DNA of 64,000 nt from an uncultured Paracoccaceae bacterium (GTDB lineage: Bacteria; Pseudomonadota; Alphaproteobacteria; Rhodobacterales; Rhodobacteraceae): positions 186,001-250,000 of the forward strand of contig CANLYJ010000003.1 of NCBI GenBank assembly GCA_947495295.1, in the 5' to 3' direction. Within the stretch, counting starts at the first letter, position 1; each line of letters opens with the position of its first letter. The notes below the pieces were generated by a model that searched no databases, was not told where the DNA came from, and saw nothing but the letters and a program-made list of their open reading frames with translations. The position numbers and the translations under genes are program-made. Shown in pieces: positions 1 to 7,518 of this stretch.

Positions 1-2
1 AA

Positions 3-761
3 ATTGTGGATAAAGGCGTGGCAGAGGTGAGCCTGGATGGTCGCCCCTTCCGCATTGGCAAGGGTTTTATCGACGACGTATCCGAGGCCGCCTTGAAAAC
101 CTCAATTGCCAAGCTGAATGCCGCCCTGCTGGTCCTGCACGCCCCGCGTGATGCGACGGTCGGTGTTGAAAACGCCTCGGACATCTTTTTAGCGGCCAAA
201 CATCCCAAAAGCTTTGTCACACTGGATGATGCTGACCATCTGGTTACCCGTCCCGCAGATGCGGAATACGCGGCTGACGTGATTGCGGCCTGGTCCAAGC
301 GTTATCTGAAGCTGGAAGAGCCGGCCAAACCTGCCGCCGCCCCCGAAGGCGTGATGCGCGTGACAGAGGCTGATGCAAACGGGTTCCTGCAGGATGTGCA
401 ATCGGGCCCACATCACGTGCTGGCCGATGAACCGGTGAAATTTGGCGGCACCAACAAGGGGCTGACCCCTTACGGCTTCATCTCGGCCGGGCTGGGTGCC
501 TGTACCTCAATGACGATCCGCATGTATGCCCGCCGCAAGGGCTGGCCCTTGCAGGGGGTCAGCGTTGATATCATGCATGCCAAGGAACATGCCGCTGATG
601 CGGCCGATCCGGGTGCAAAGGTCGACCGCTTTGAACGGGTGATCCATCTGACTGGCGATCTGTCAGATGATCAACGTGCGCGGTTGCTGGAGATTGCCGA
701 TAAATGTCCGGTCCATAAAACACTGGAGCGGAGTTCAGAGGTCAGCACCCGGCTGGCGTGA
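3..761 (+). CDS. Bifunctional alpha/beta hydrolase / OsmC family protein, 5' end missing
   Basis: The window opens inside this gene, so the N-terminal hydrolase core with its nucleophile is absent. The first ~95 residues look like the end of an alpha/beta-hydrolase fold, with an LVLHAPRD strand and a later DADHL segment that suits the catalytic His. Residues ~115-251 form an OsmC domain carrying its two redox cysteines, in GACTSMT and in DKCPVHKTLE. OsmC proteins reduce organic and fatty-acid hydroperoxides through this Cys pair. The hydrolase-OsmC fusion is a known proteobacterial architecture of ~400 residues. The hydrolase substrate is unknown. The GTG at position 6 is only an internal codon. 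Confidence 0.88.
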   Translation: MVDKGVAEVSLDGRPFRIGKGFIDDVSEAALKTSIAKLNAALLVLHAPRDATVGVENASDIFLAAKHPKSFVTLDDADHLVTRPADAEYAADVIAAWSKRYLKLEEPAKPAAAPEGVMRVTEADANGFLQDVQSGPHHVLADEPVKFGGTNKGLTPYGFISAGLGACTSMTIRMYARRKGWPLQGVSVDIMHAKEHAADAADPGAKVDRFERVIHLTGDLSDDQRARLLEIADKCPVHKTLERSSEVSTRLA

Positions 762-819
762 CACTCGGTTTTTGACGGGTTTTGCGCCAGAATGGCGGCC
801 AGCGGCAAGGAGCCCTGCC

Positions 820-1026
820 ATGGCGCCGCTTCGCTATATCGTTGATGATGTCGACACGTCTGTTGCGCTTGATACAGAACATCTTGGTTTTGAACTGATC
901 GAGCAATGCAGCCCGGCGGTTGATCAGATGCGCACGACCGGCATGTCTTTGCGGGCGCGGGGCGGGCAGCAGATCTTATGCGCCGATCCATCTGGAAATG
1001 TGGTCGCGTTGTTTCTACCGGCATGA
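820..1026 (+). pseudogene. VOC (glyoxalase-like) gene with in-frame internal deletion
   Basis: A 68-residue reading frame begins at ATG 820 behind a good Shine-Dalgarno (AAGGAG at 807-812). Residues 1-30 (LRYIVDDVDTSVA, LGFELIE) match the first beta-alpha unit of a VOC domain. Residues ~33-68 (GGQQILCADPSGNVVALFLPA) match the domain's end. The ~60 residues normally between, which carry metal-binding and active-site strands, are missing while the frame stays open. VOC proteins of this type are usually ~125 residues. I read it as a deletion pseudogene; a functional half-domain protein cannot be excluded. Confidence 0.65.
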
Positions 1027-1028
1027 AA

Positions 1029-1056
1029 AAAGGCGCTGCGGTGACGCAGCGCCTTT
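1029..1056. terminator. Bidirectional intrinsic terminator between VOC remnant and bioY
   Basis: A perfect 12-bp stem (AAAGGCGCTGCG / CGCAGCGCCTTT) with a GTGA loop sits between two convergent genes. Read rightward it is followed by a T-rich stretch (TGTTGGTTTTGTT); read leftward it is flanked by a run of A on the plus strand. It can terminate both the VOC remnant and bioY. Confidence 0.8.
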
Positions 1057-1079
1057 GTTGGTTTTGTTCCTGGATGGAT

Positions 1080-1685
1080 CTACTGACGTGCATCGCCGAT
1101 CAGCTTCCACAGCGCGGGGACCAGCAGTGCCGCCAGACCCAGCTTCAGTGCATCACCGATCAGGAAAGGTGTGATGCCCCAGGCCAGTGTCTGTTCCCAG
1201 CCGGATGCGAACTGATGCAACCAGAGCAGACCTGGAATGTAGATCAGCGCGTTACCGACAAACATCGCCAACGCCATCAGGATCACGTTGCGGTCCCAGC
1301 CCTTGCGCGCCGCAATGCCAAGCGCCAAGGCGGCCAGCACGTAGCCGACCAGATAGCCACCCGTACCGCCCATCATATAGACAAGCCCTGCTTTTTCAGC
1401 AGAAGACCCAGCAAAGACGTCAAATCCCATGGCACCGATGGCCAGATAGCCAAGGATCGTGATCGCACCCAACCGCGCACCGTAAGCGGCCCCAATGGTC
1501 AAGACACCAAAAGTCGTAAGGGTGATCGGCACAGGGTTGCCCGGGATAAAGACCTGGATTTTTGCAGTGATTGCGAGGGCGGCGATGCCAAGGATCACCA
1601 TGATTGCCTGCTTCATCCGCAAGGCGGCCCCTTCGGAGGGCCCGAAAGTTTCGGTCAAAACGCGGTCGTTGAGTGCGAGGGCCAT
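1080..1685 (-). CDS. bioY: Biotin transporter BioY (S component of ECF-type uptake)
   Basis: BioY is the membrane-embedded biotin-binding protein of energy-coupling-factor transporters. The 201-residue product has about six hydrophobic segments and BioY family features, including an N-terminal VPITLTTFGVLTIG stretch and a glycine-rich MMGGTGGYLVGYVLAA stretch. Length is typical. No bioM/bioN energising genes are adjacent, so it may work alone, as reported for some solitary BioY proteins, or with components elsewhere. Start ATG (CAT at 1683-1685) is followed upstream by ~110 bp of intergenic DNA, in which I found no convincing biotin-repressor site. Confidence 0.93.
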   Translation of the reverse strand: MALALNDRVLTETFGPSEGAALRMKQAIMVILGIAALAITAKIQVFIPGNPVPITLTTFGVLTIGAAYGARLGAITILGYLAIGAMGFDVFAGSSAEKAGLVYMMGGTGGYLVGYVLAALALGIAARKGWDRNVILMALAMFVGNALIYIPGLLWLHQFASGWEQTLAWGITPFLIGDALKLGLAALLVPALWKLIGDARQ

Positions 1686-1773
1686 GTGACGCTCTCCCCT
1701 ATTTATTGATGTGGTTGCGCTTTTATTGCCCTATGCTGCGGCGCGGCGCAAGCAGGATGGCGCTAACGGTCCC

Positions 1774-1802
1774 GCATGTAAGATGGGTTTTAACCCATCC
1801 TA
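1774..1802 (-). repeat. 29-bp hairpin repeat, copy 1 (overlaps stop codon of DUF6314 gene)
   Basis: Read on the minus strand this starts with TAG, the stop codon of the DUF6314 gene, then GATGGGTT, two or three A residues, AACCCATC, and TTACATGC. The palindrome GATGGGTT-TT-AACCCATC occupies 1782-1799. The same element, 27 of 29 bases identical by eye, lies at 49363-49391, where it again supplies the TAG stop of a minus-strand gene. It probably acts as a terminator or mRNA 3'-end hairpin. Confidence 0.75.
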
Positions 1803-2213
1803 CCGGTCATAAACAGAAACAGAGGTGTAATCCTTGCGTGGTCCAGTGACCCGCCAGATCGCGCGCCAGCGCGGCCAGTCGGTAAAATCATACGCGACCT
1901 GATAATGATCATCACCGCAAGGATGATCGGTGCCATCGACCTGACCCTGCGGGACAAAGCCATGAAAGGCGGCTCCATCAGCAAAGCGCACATCCACCAT
2001 ATCTGACCGAAAATGCCATTGATAATGGCGATTTGCCGTCAGGGTCGGTCCGTCGCCAAACCTGATCTGGCCTTCTTCGGCATAGTCCAATTGCTGCGGC
2101 CCAACTTGCGCGAAACGTGCTGTTCCCACGAAAGTCCCCACTGTCCCGCCGAAACGGTCATCAATCTGCCGCGAAAGACGCCACACCCCCCGAAAATCAT
2201 TGGCACCTAACAT
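1800..2213 (-). CDS. DUF6314 family protein
   Basis: The product is a 137-residue soluble protein rich in Trp, Asp and His, with the family-like opening DFRGVWRLSRQIDDR and a central LTANRHYQWHF segment. DUF6314 proteins are short, conserved in alphaproteobacteria, and look like small beta-barrel (lipocalin-like) folds; their function is unknown. No signal peptide is seen. It is divergent from purB with ~100 bp between starts. Its TAG stop is embedded in the hairpin repeat at 1774-1802. Family assignment is from memory of the sequence pattern. Confidence 0.75.
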   Translation of the reverse strand: MLGANDFRGVWRLSRQIDDRFGGTVGTFVGTARFAQVGPQQLDYAEEGQIRFGDGPTLTANRHYQWHFRSDMVDVRFADGAAFHGFVPQGQVDGTDHPCGDDHYQVAYDFTDWPRWRAIWRVTGPRKDYTSVSVYDR

Positions 2214-2314
2214 GGTCTCATGCGCTTCATGTCATCTCTCCCTTGAGGGTTCGGGCCGGCCCGCTTATGACGCGAGGGTAAATCGCTGCCCACCCCAGAT
2301 AAAGGTGCCAATCC

Positions 2315-3622
2315 ATGATCCCTCGCTATTCTCGCCCGGAAATGACTGCCATTTGGGAGCCAGCCACCAAGTTCCGCATCTGGTACGAGATCGAGGCCCA
2401 TGCCTGCGACGCCCAAGCCGCGATTGGCGTGATCCCAAAAGAGAATGCCGCAGCCGTCTGGAAGGCCAAGGATGTCGCATTTGATGTCGCCCGCATTGAT
2501 GAGATCGAGGCCGTCACCAAACATGACGTCATCGCCTTTCTGACCCATCTCGCCGAACATATCGGGTCGGAAGATGCCCGTTTTGTGCATCAGGGCATGA
2601 CATCATCCGATGTGCTGGACACCACATTGAATGTGCAACTGGTCCGCGCCGCCGACATCCTGATCGCAGGTATGGATCGGGTGTTGGCCGCGCTGAAAAC
2701 CCGGGCCCATGAACACAAGATGGATGTGCGCATCGGACGCAGCCATGGCATCCACGCCGAACCCACAACAATGGGCCTGACATTCGCCCGGTTCTATGCC
2801 GAGATGGACCGCGGGCGCACCCGTCTGATCGCCGCACGTGCCGAAATTGCCACTGGCGCCATTTCCGGCGCCGTTGGGACCTTTGCCAATATTGATCCAT
2901 CGGTCGAAGAACATGTTTGCGCTCAATTGGGCCTGACACCTGAACCCATCAGCACGCAGGTCATCCCCCGCGACCGCCATGCGATGTTCTTTGCCACGCT
3001 TGGCGTCATCGCCAGCAGCATCGAAAACATCGCCACCGAAATCCGGCATATGCAGCGGACCGAAGTGCTGGAAGCGGAAGAGTTCTTTTCCAAGGGCCAA
3101 AAAGGCAGCTCTGCCATGCCCCATAAACGCAACCCGGTTCTGACCGAAAACCTGACGGGGCTGGCCCGACTGGTGCGCATGTCCGTTGTACCCGCAATGG
3201 AGAATGTCACCCTTTGGCACGAGCGTGACATCAGTCATTCATCCGTCGAACGCGCGATCGGACCCGATACAACTGTGACGCTTGATTTTGCACTGAACCG
3301 GCTGGCAGGTGTGATCGAAAAGCTGGTGATCTACCCCGACAACATGCTGGCCAATATGAATAAATTCCGTGGCCTGGTGATGTCGCAGCGTGTTTTGCTG
3401 GCGTTGACGCAAGCTGGCGTCAGCCGCGAAGATGCCTATCGTCTGGTGCAGCGCAACGCGATGAAGGTTTGGGAAAAAGGGGCGGATTTCAAAACCGAAT
3501 TGCTGGGCGACGCGGAGGTGACTGCGGCCCTGTCACCGGCGGAGATCGAAGAGAAATTTGATCTTGGGTATCACACGAAACATGTTGATACGATTTTCGC
3601 CCGCGTCTTTGGCGAAAGCTGA
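2315..3622 (+). CDS. purB: Adenylosuccinate lyase
   Basis: Catalyses two fumarate-releasing steps of purine synthesis: SAICAR to AICAR and adenylosuccinate to AMP. The 435-residue protein opens with the family's MIPRYSRPEM sequence, carries MTSSD at residues 95-99 and the fumarate-lyase signature GSSAMPHKRNP at residues 264-274, whose flexible loop holds the catalytic Ser. Length matches bacterial PurB. ATG 2315 is preceded by AAAGGTG. It stands alone, followed by a strong hairpin shared with the convergent luxI gene. Confidence 0.97.
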   Translation: MIPRYSRPEMTAIWEPATKFRIWYEIEAHACDAQAAIGVIPKENAAAVWKAKDVAFDVARIDEIEAVTKHDVIAFLTHLAEHIGSEDARFVHQGMTSSDVLDTTLNVQLVRAADILIAGMDRVLAALKTRAHEHKMDVRIGRSHGIHAEPTTMGLTFARFYAEMDRGRTRLIAARAEIATGAISGAVGTFANIDPSVEEHVCAQLGLTPEPISTQVIPRDRHAMFFATLGVIASSIENIATEIRHMQRTEVLEAEEFFSKGQKGSSAMPHKRNPVLTENLTGLARLVRMSVVPAMENVTLWHERDISHSSVERAIGPDTTVTLDFALNRLAGVIEKLVIYPDNMLANMNKFRGLVMSQRVLLALTQAGVSREDAYRLVQRNAMKVWEKGADFKTELLGDAEVTAALSPAEIEEKFDLGYHTKHVDTIFARVFGES

Positions 3623-3630
3623 AAATGAAT

Positions 3631-3664
3631 GTGACCGGCCGTATGTCCCACCCCGGCCGGTCAC
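3631..3664. terminator. Intrinsic terminator between purB and luxI
   Basis: An 11-bp perfect stem (GTGACCGGCCG / CGGCCGGTCAC) with a 12-base loop lies between convergent purB and luxI and is followed rightward by GTTGTTTTC. It probably ends purB transcription; leftward function for luxI is possible but the U-tract there is poor. Confidence 0.75.
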
Positions 3665-3674
3665 GTTGTTTTCA

Positions 3675-4352
3675 TCAGATAACCGACGGCGCATGCACAG
3701 CTTGCGGCTGTGACATATGTGTCGCCTGTGGCAGGCGGCTTACTTTTTCAGATAGCTGTGCGGAGCGGTCGATACGCTCTGCCGGCATGCTCATTGCGAC
3801 ATAGCGGCGTCCGTCATGACAGTTGGTGTAAGGCGCGCCAATATAAGCAGCCTTGTAGCCGATCTTGCGTAATGCACGTACAAGCGAAGGACGGCTGAGC
3901 GCCATCATTTCCGTCGCGCCCTGCCCGCGTGCCTCATCCACCAGACCATCAACGATCAAAGCGAGGCATTCTGCCCTGTCGGATGCATCCACCTCATCCG
4001 CGATCACAACGCGCGTGCATTCCCAAACACTTGGCGTCACTGCAATCTTTGGTACGATATCAGCAGGGATACCGATGATTTTTCCTGCAACCGCGTCCCG
4101 CAGCATATAGGTGTGTGATCCCCACTTCACGTCGGTGGCCATGGCCCGCCCGCCGCCAATAACCTGTCCGTCACGCAAGACGAGTGAATAGCGCGCCTTG
4201 GGATTATCATATTGATCCATTTCAACGTCGTCATCATGTGGAATGTCCCAGCCAAGCTGATCCACAAAGAAGCGCTTGCGCAACCGTAAGAAATCGTAGA
4301 AGGCAGAGCCGTATTGATGTAGCTGTGCCATGTTGAACGTAATGTTTTCCAT
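3675..4352 (-). CDS. LuxI-family acyl-homoserine-lactone synthase
   Basis: Makes N-acyl-homoserine lactone signals from S-adenosylmethionine and acyl-ACP. Using ATG at 4350-4352 gives 225 residues starting MENITFN. Conserved LuxI positions are recognisable: Arg25/27, Phe28/29, Trp35, Asp46, Asp49, Arg69, Glu111 and Arg114 (ECTR). An in-frame start 19 codons upstream lacks family similarity, so I reject it. The C-terminal ~25 residues are a variable tail. It lies downstream of luxR in the same direction with a 166-bp gap, so it probably has its own promoter. Acyl chain specificity cannot be read from sequence. Confidence 0.92.
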   Translation of the reverse strand: MENITFNMAQLHQYGSAFYDFLRLRKRFFVDQLGWDIPHDDDVEMDQYDNPKARYSLVLRDGQVIGGGRAMATDVKWGSHTYMLRDAVAGKIIGIPADIVPKIAVTPSVWECTRVVIADEVDASDRAECLALIVDGLVDEARGQGATEMMALSRPSLVRALRKIGYKAAYIGAPYTNCHDGRRYVAMSMPAERIDRSAQLSEKVSRLPQATHMSQPQAVHAPSVI

Positions 4353-4408
4353 GTTGTCTTTCTCTCTGCTAACGGACGGTTGGCGAGTGACACCAATGCC
4401 CTTTGTCA

Positions 4409-4423
4409 TTGTAATTACTACAA
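4409..4423. promoter_or_regulatory. Palindrome upstream of luxI, possible operator
   Basis: TTGTA-ATTAC-TACAA is a perfect 5-bp inverted repeat with a 5-base spacer, 57 bp upstream of the luxI start in the luxR-luxI gap. It is shorter than a classic 18-20 bp lux box, so the binding protein is uncertain. Confidence 0.35.
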
Positions 4424-4518
4424 CAACGGCAAGTTAGCGCGAATTGTTCCGAAATGAGAGAAAAATTAGTTGACGTAGCGAAAAGCGTTAAAAAATGGTT
4501 TCAAAACAAGGGTGAAAT

Positions 4519-5127
4519 TTAGATCAGGCCATATTGGCTGGCTAACGTAGCCGCCTGGGTGCCTGTTTTGGCACCCAATTTGAGCTTGGCGTTCTTTAGT
4601 CTTTGCTTCACGGCCCCTTCGCTCACGCTCAACTCATGGGCGATTTCCTTGAGCCGCTTGCCGTCCTTGACCATCCCCAGCGCTTCCAGCTCTGCCCGAG
4701 TCAGATTGGTCGGTGGTGCTGTCTCATTATGTCGTCTGGTCAGGAATGCCCGCAAAAGTTTCACTTCAAGGTCGGTATATTCACGGTCGGACCGGGTGAA
4801 TGATCCAAAAGAACGCTGACCATCCTGCCCTGAATCGAAGACCGAAACCGTCACCCCGAACCGCATTCCAAACGTCTGCGCCTGTGCGATGACCCGCTTG
4901 GGGTCATCAAGCGGGATCTCGCTCCACCGGCAAGTCCCGACATTTCCGTATGCCCATCTAACGACCGGGTCAAACAGCATAAATCGCTGTTTGGTGTAGT
5001 GATCAACCCACTCGGGTGGCAGCTCATTGATCTCTTCCATCGGGAAAGCGAACCCAATTCGCAATGCTATGTAATGTCCGGAGGGTGCGAGTTGCAAAAT
5101 CTCCTCTGGACCTATGAGAGCCATCAT
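4519..5127 (-). CDS. LuxR-family quorum-sensing transcription factor
   Basis: The 202-residue protein has an N-terminal autoinducer-binding domain (residues ~15-130) with conserved Trp40, Tyr44, Asp53-Pro54 and Trp68. A C-terminal LuxR-type helix-turn-helix (~140-202) contains EIAHELSVSEGAVKQRLKNAKLKL and the family ending ASQYGLI. It is slightly shorter than typical LuxR (~240). Next to a luxI gene, it is the likely receptor for that AHL. It is divergent from a second, HTH-less homologue with about 135 bp between starts, a region where shared control is plausible. Confidence 0.93.
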   Translation of the reverse strand: MMALIGPEEILQLAPSGHYIALRIGFAFPMEEINELPPEWVDHYTKQRFMLFDPVVRWAYGNVGTCRWSEIPLDDPKRVIAQAQTFGMRFGVTVSVFDSGQDGQRSFGSFTRSDREYTDLEVKLLRAFLTRRHNETAPPTNLTRAELEALGMVKDGKRLKEIAHELSVSEGAVKQRLKNAKLKLGAKTGTQAATLASQYGLI

Positions 5128-5180
5128 TCATTCACCTCGAGGCTTCCAAATTCACAAAAGCCTTGTTGCTAGCGCAGTGT

Positions 5181-5199
5181 TATCCTTAGAATAGGGATA
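5181..5199. promoter_or_regulatory. Imperfect lux-box-like palindrome between luxR and HTH-less homologue
   Basis: TATCC-TTAGAATAG-GGATA is an inverted repeat of 5-bp arms spanning 19 bp, about the size of a lux box, in the divergent promoter region. The outer bases (TGT... ACA) add weak symmetry. Binding by the neighbouring LuxR protein is an inference. Confidence 0.35.
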
Positions 5200-5263
5200 C
5201 ACAATGCCCGTTTGAGATTATTTCGAGGTTAGCGTGGTTGGCAACCGGAAAGCGAGTTACGTT

Positions 5264-5752
5264 ATGTCACAAACACAAGTTGAGATCAGCTCGATCCTGG
5301 AAGAGCTCGGAAAGCTCACGCCGCGTGGCTACGTTTTGGGGATGCATCAGCAGTACACAACGACGAAGTTCATGTTTCAGACCTACCAGCGGACCTGGTT
5401 GGACTACTACTCGCAGAATGGTCTGGTGATGTCGGACCCGACAGTTGCCTGGTGTTTCGAAAATACCGGGACGTTGCGCTGGTCCGATCTGGAGGATCCT
5501 GCTGGTGTGATGAATGCGGCGGCCGAACATGGCATGCCCTATGGTGCAATCTACGCCACGGTTGCTGGCGGCAGTCGCAGTATGGCGGGTTTCGCCCGTG
5601 ATGATCGCGAATTCACCGATGCAGAGATCACGCAGATGCAAGAGTTGGTCGATATCCTTCATGAGGCAACCGCCGATAAGGCGAAACTGCCCCCGGAAAC
5701 CATCGAACAGCTTAAAAAAATGTCGATTATGGTCACCCATCCGGGCAGTTAA
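5264..5752 (+). CDS. Autoinducer-binding-domain protein lacking the LuxR DNA-binding domain
   Basis: The 162-residue product aligns with the N-terminal domain of the adjacent LuxR at a constant offset: Trp45, Tyr49, Asp58-Pro59, LRWSD with Trp73, and HGMPYG. The frame ends at residue 162, about ten residues after LPPETIEQLKKM, which resembles the first helix of the HTH; no HTH is found downstream in any frame. I chose ATG 5264, which aligns with the LuxR N-terminus; a GTG at 5234 would add ten residues. Such a protein could bind AHL and heterodimerise with LuxR as an anti-activator, as truncated TraR homologues do in Agrobacterium. That role is inferred. Confidence 0.8.
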   Translation: MSQTQVEISSILEELGKLTPRGYVLGMHQQYTTTKFMFQTYQRTWLDYYSQNGLVMSDPTVAWCFENTGTLRWSDLEDPAGVMNAAAEHGMPYGAIYATVAGGSRSMAGFARDDREFTDAEITQMQELVDILHEATADKAKLPPETIEQLKKMSIMVTHPGS

Positions 5753-5800
5753 GCCCCTTTTCTAACCATTCGTTTACTCCCTTTGACGTATCTGTGTCTG

Positions 5801-6847
5801 ATGAACTTTCAGGCCGATACACTTTCTGCTGGCGCACTTACCCGCCGCCGCAAGGCTGCGATGATTGTGCAGATGCTGATTGGTGATGGTGGCACGTTGT
5901 CGCTGTCGCAATTGCCTGAGTCTTTGCAGGAAACACTCACCGGTGAACTCGGGGCGATCCGCCGGGTCGACCGCGAAACCGTCGCGGCGGTTGCAGAAGA
6001 GTTCGTCAACGAACTGGAATCTGTTGGGCTGACCGCGCCCGGAACCCGCGACGGGGCGATCCTTGCGATCGCTGATCATTTGAGCCCGCCTTTGGCCAAA
6101 CGGTTGACCGCACAAACCGCGTTAATCCGCAATGGGGACCACTGGCCGGCGGTCGTCGATCTTTCAATTGACCGAATCGTCGACATCATGACCCAGGAAA
6201 GTATTGAGGTCTGCGCAGTCGCCCTGTCGAAGCTTCCTGTCGCTAAAGCCGCAGAAGTGTTGCAAAAAACACCCGGCGAAAGGGCGCGCAGGATCACGTT
6301 TGCTATGTCCCAGACCGCAGATATTAGCCCAGACGCGGTCCGGCGAATCGGTGCATCGCTTGCCCAGGATTATGTCCGCGCCGCCGACATCGCATTTGAG
6401 AAGGCACCCGTACAACGGCTAGGTGCGATCCTCAATTCGACCGTCACCGACACCAGAGAGGCGGTTCTGGAAGGGTTGGGCGCCACCGACCCGGCCTTTG
6501 CCAGCGATGTCCGCAAAGCGATCTTTACATTCAAGGACATTGCCACACGCATCAAACCAACGGATATTCCCAACTGCATTCGGTCGGTTGATGCCGAAGA
6601 TCTGACCACCGCACTGGCGGCCGCACTGGCTGGCGAAGACCCGTTCGTCGAATCGGCCGAATTCATCCTGTCCAATGTGTCACAGCGGATGGCCGGCCAG
6701 ATGCGCGAAGATGCCGAAGAGCGCGGCAAAGTCAAAAAGGCCGATGCAGAGGCTGCGATGTCCAAGGTCACAACCGCGATCCGCGAAATGAGCGATAGCG
6801 GTGTCATCACCCTGATTGACCCTGATGAGGCCGAAGACGAGGAATGA
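5801..6847 (+). CDS. fliG: FliG-like flagellar motor switch protein, isolated copy
   Basis: FliG forms part of the cytoplasmic C-ring and interacts with the stator to generate torque. The 348-residue protein begins with a FliG-N-like LTRRRKAAMIVQMLIGDG and contains middle and C-terminal helical repeats, including a FliG-C-like segment with IFTFKDI at residues ~244-250. The end is acidic (DPDEAEDEE). ATG 5801 is preferred over an upstream TTG. No other flagellar gene is nearby, and the sequence is divergent, so it may be a lone copy beside a complete fla cluster elsewhere or a repurposed FliG. It follows the HTH-less AHL-binding gene by 48 bp and could be co-transcribed. Confidence 0.75.
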   Translation: MNFQADTLSAGALTRRRKAAMIVQMLIGDGGTLSLSQLPESLQETLTGELGAIRRVDRETVAAVAEEFVNELESVGLTAPGTRDGAILAIADHLSPPLAKRLTAQTALIRNGDHWPAVVDLSIDRIVDIMTQESIEVCAVALSKLPVAKAAEVLQKTPGERARRITFAMSQTADISPDAVRRIGASLAQDYVRAADIAFEKAPVQRLGAILNSTVTDTREAVLEGLGATDPAFASDVRKAIFTFKDIATRIKPTDIPNCIRSVDAEDLTTALAAALAGEDPFVESAEFILSNVSQRMAGQMREDAEERGKVKKADAEAAMSKVTTAIREMSDSGVITLIDPDEAEDEE

Positions 6848-6887
6848 CGCATGGACAGGGCCGATTAATCTGATCTAACCTTGCCTC

Positions 6888-7238
6888 ATGACACATTCAC
6901 CAAATGGCTATGATGGCAGGCGTTGGCACGATATGGGCGGCGATGCAGCCGGGCCGATCCCGACAGAACAACATGACTTTTCCCTTTGGGAAAAACGTGT
7001 CGATGCCCTGATGGTCATCGCCTCGTCCAAGGGGCATTTCACCGTTGATGGCTTGCGCCGGGTCTTGGAAGACATGAGCCCGCAAAGCTTTGAAACCATG
7101 ACATATTATGAACGCTGGATTGCATCTGTAAACCAGAACCTGATCGAAAGCGGTGTTTACACCACGGCAGAATTGGCAGCGCGGATGTCCGACGTCGCGG
7201 CGCGCGGTGCGACCTATGGCGAGGCAAGCCATGAGTGA
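6888..7238 (+). CDS. Thiocyanate hydrolase beta-like subunit (N-terminal half of nitrile hydratase beta)
   Basis: The 116-residue product matches the N-terminal half of nitrile hydratase beta, with MGG near the start, an FSLWEKRVDAL segment and a YYERW motif. In thiocyanate hydrolase and toyocamycin-type nitrile hydratase, the beta chain of ordinary nitrile hydratase is split into two small subunits. Here the second half is the next gene, which overlaps this one by eight bases. The gene order corresponds to scnB-scnA-scnC. Thiocyanate hydrolase converts SCN- to carbonyl sulfide and ammonia; a nitrile substrate is the alternative. Confidence 0.75.
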   Translation: MTHSPNGYDGRRWHDMGGDAAGPIPTEQHDFSLWEKRVDALMVIASSKGHFTVDGLRRVLEDMSPQSFETMTYYERWIASVNQNLIESGVYTTAELAARMSDVAARGATYGEASHE

Positions 7239-7518
7239 TCGGCGCTATATGCGCGTGGCCACCCATATGCCCCCCGGGCATGTCCGTACACCGGCCTATC
7301 TGCGTGGCAAGGTGGGGTGGGTTGAACGCACGCTGGGTCCGTTTCCGAATCCCGAAGAACTCGCCTATGGTGTGACGGCTGCGAAGCTACGCCTGATGCG
7401 GGTTCGCTTTACCATGGCAGAGGTCTGGGGCCCGGATGCCGAGCATCCTGATGACACGATTGATGCCGAGATTTACGCACATTGGCTTTCACCCACGGAT
7501 GCGCCCCATGCCACATGA
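7231..7518 (+). CDS. Thiocyanate hydrolase alpha-like subunit (C-terminal half of nitrile hydratase beta)
   Basis: A 95-residue SH3-like barrel subunit. The order of motifs follows nitrile hydratase beta C-terminal halves: MPPGHVRTPAYLRGKVGWV, a gap with PNPEELAYG, then VRFTMAEVWG and a Tyr-Ala-His-Trp ending strand. Start ATG 7231 overlaps the preceding stop and the 3' end overlaps the next start by 11 bases, so the three genes are almost surely translated as one unit. Ordinary nitrile hydratases carry this region fused to the N-terminal half. Confidence 0.78.
   Translation: MSDRRYMRVATHMPPGHVRTPAYLRGKVGWVERTLGPFPNPEELAYGVTAAKLRLMRVRFTMAEVWGPDAEHPDDTIDAEIYAHWLSPTDAPHAT

Noticed and set aside
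1080..1709. Plus-strand frames opposite bioY
   Set aside because: Translations are charged, low-sense sequence; the minus frame has BioY membrane pattern.
1686..1740. Possible BioR/BirA operator before bioY
   Set aside because: The AT-rich CTATTTATTGAT stretch does not show a convincing inverted repeat or match the BioR motif as I recall it.
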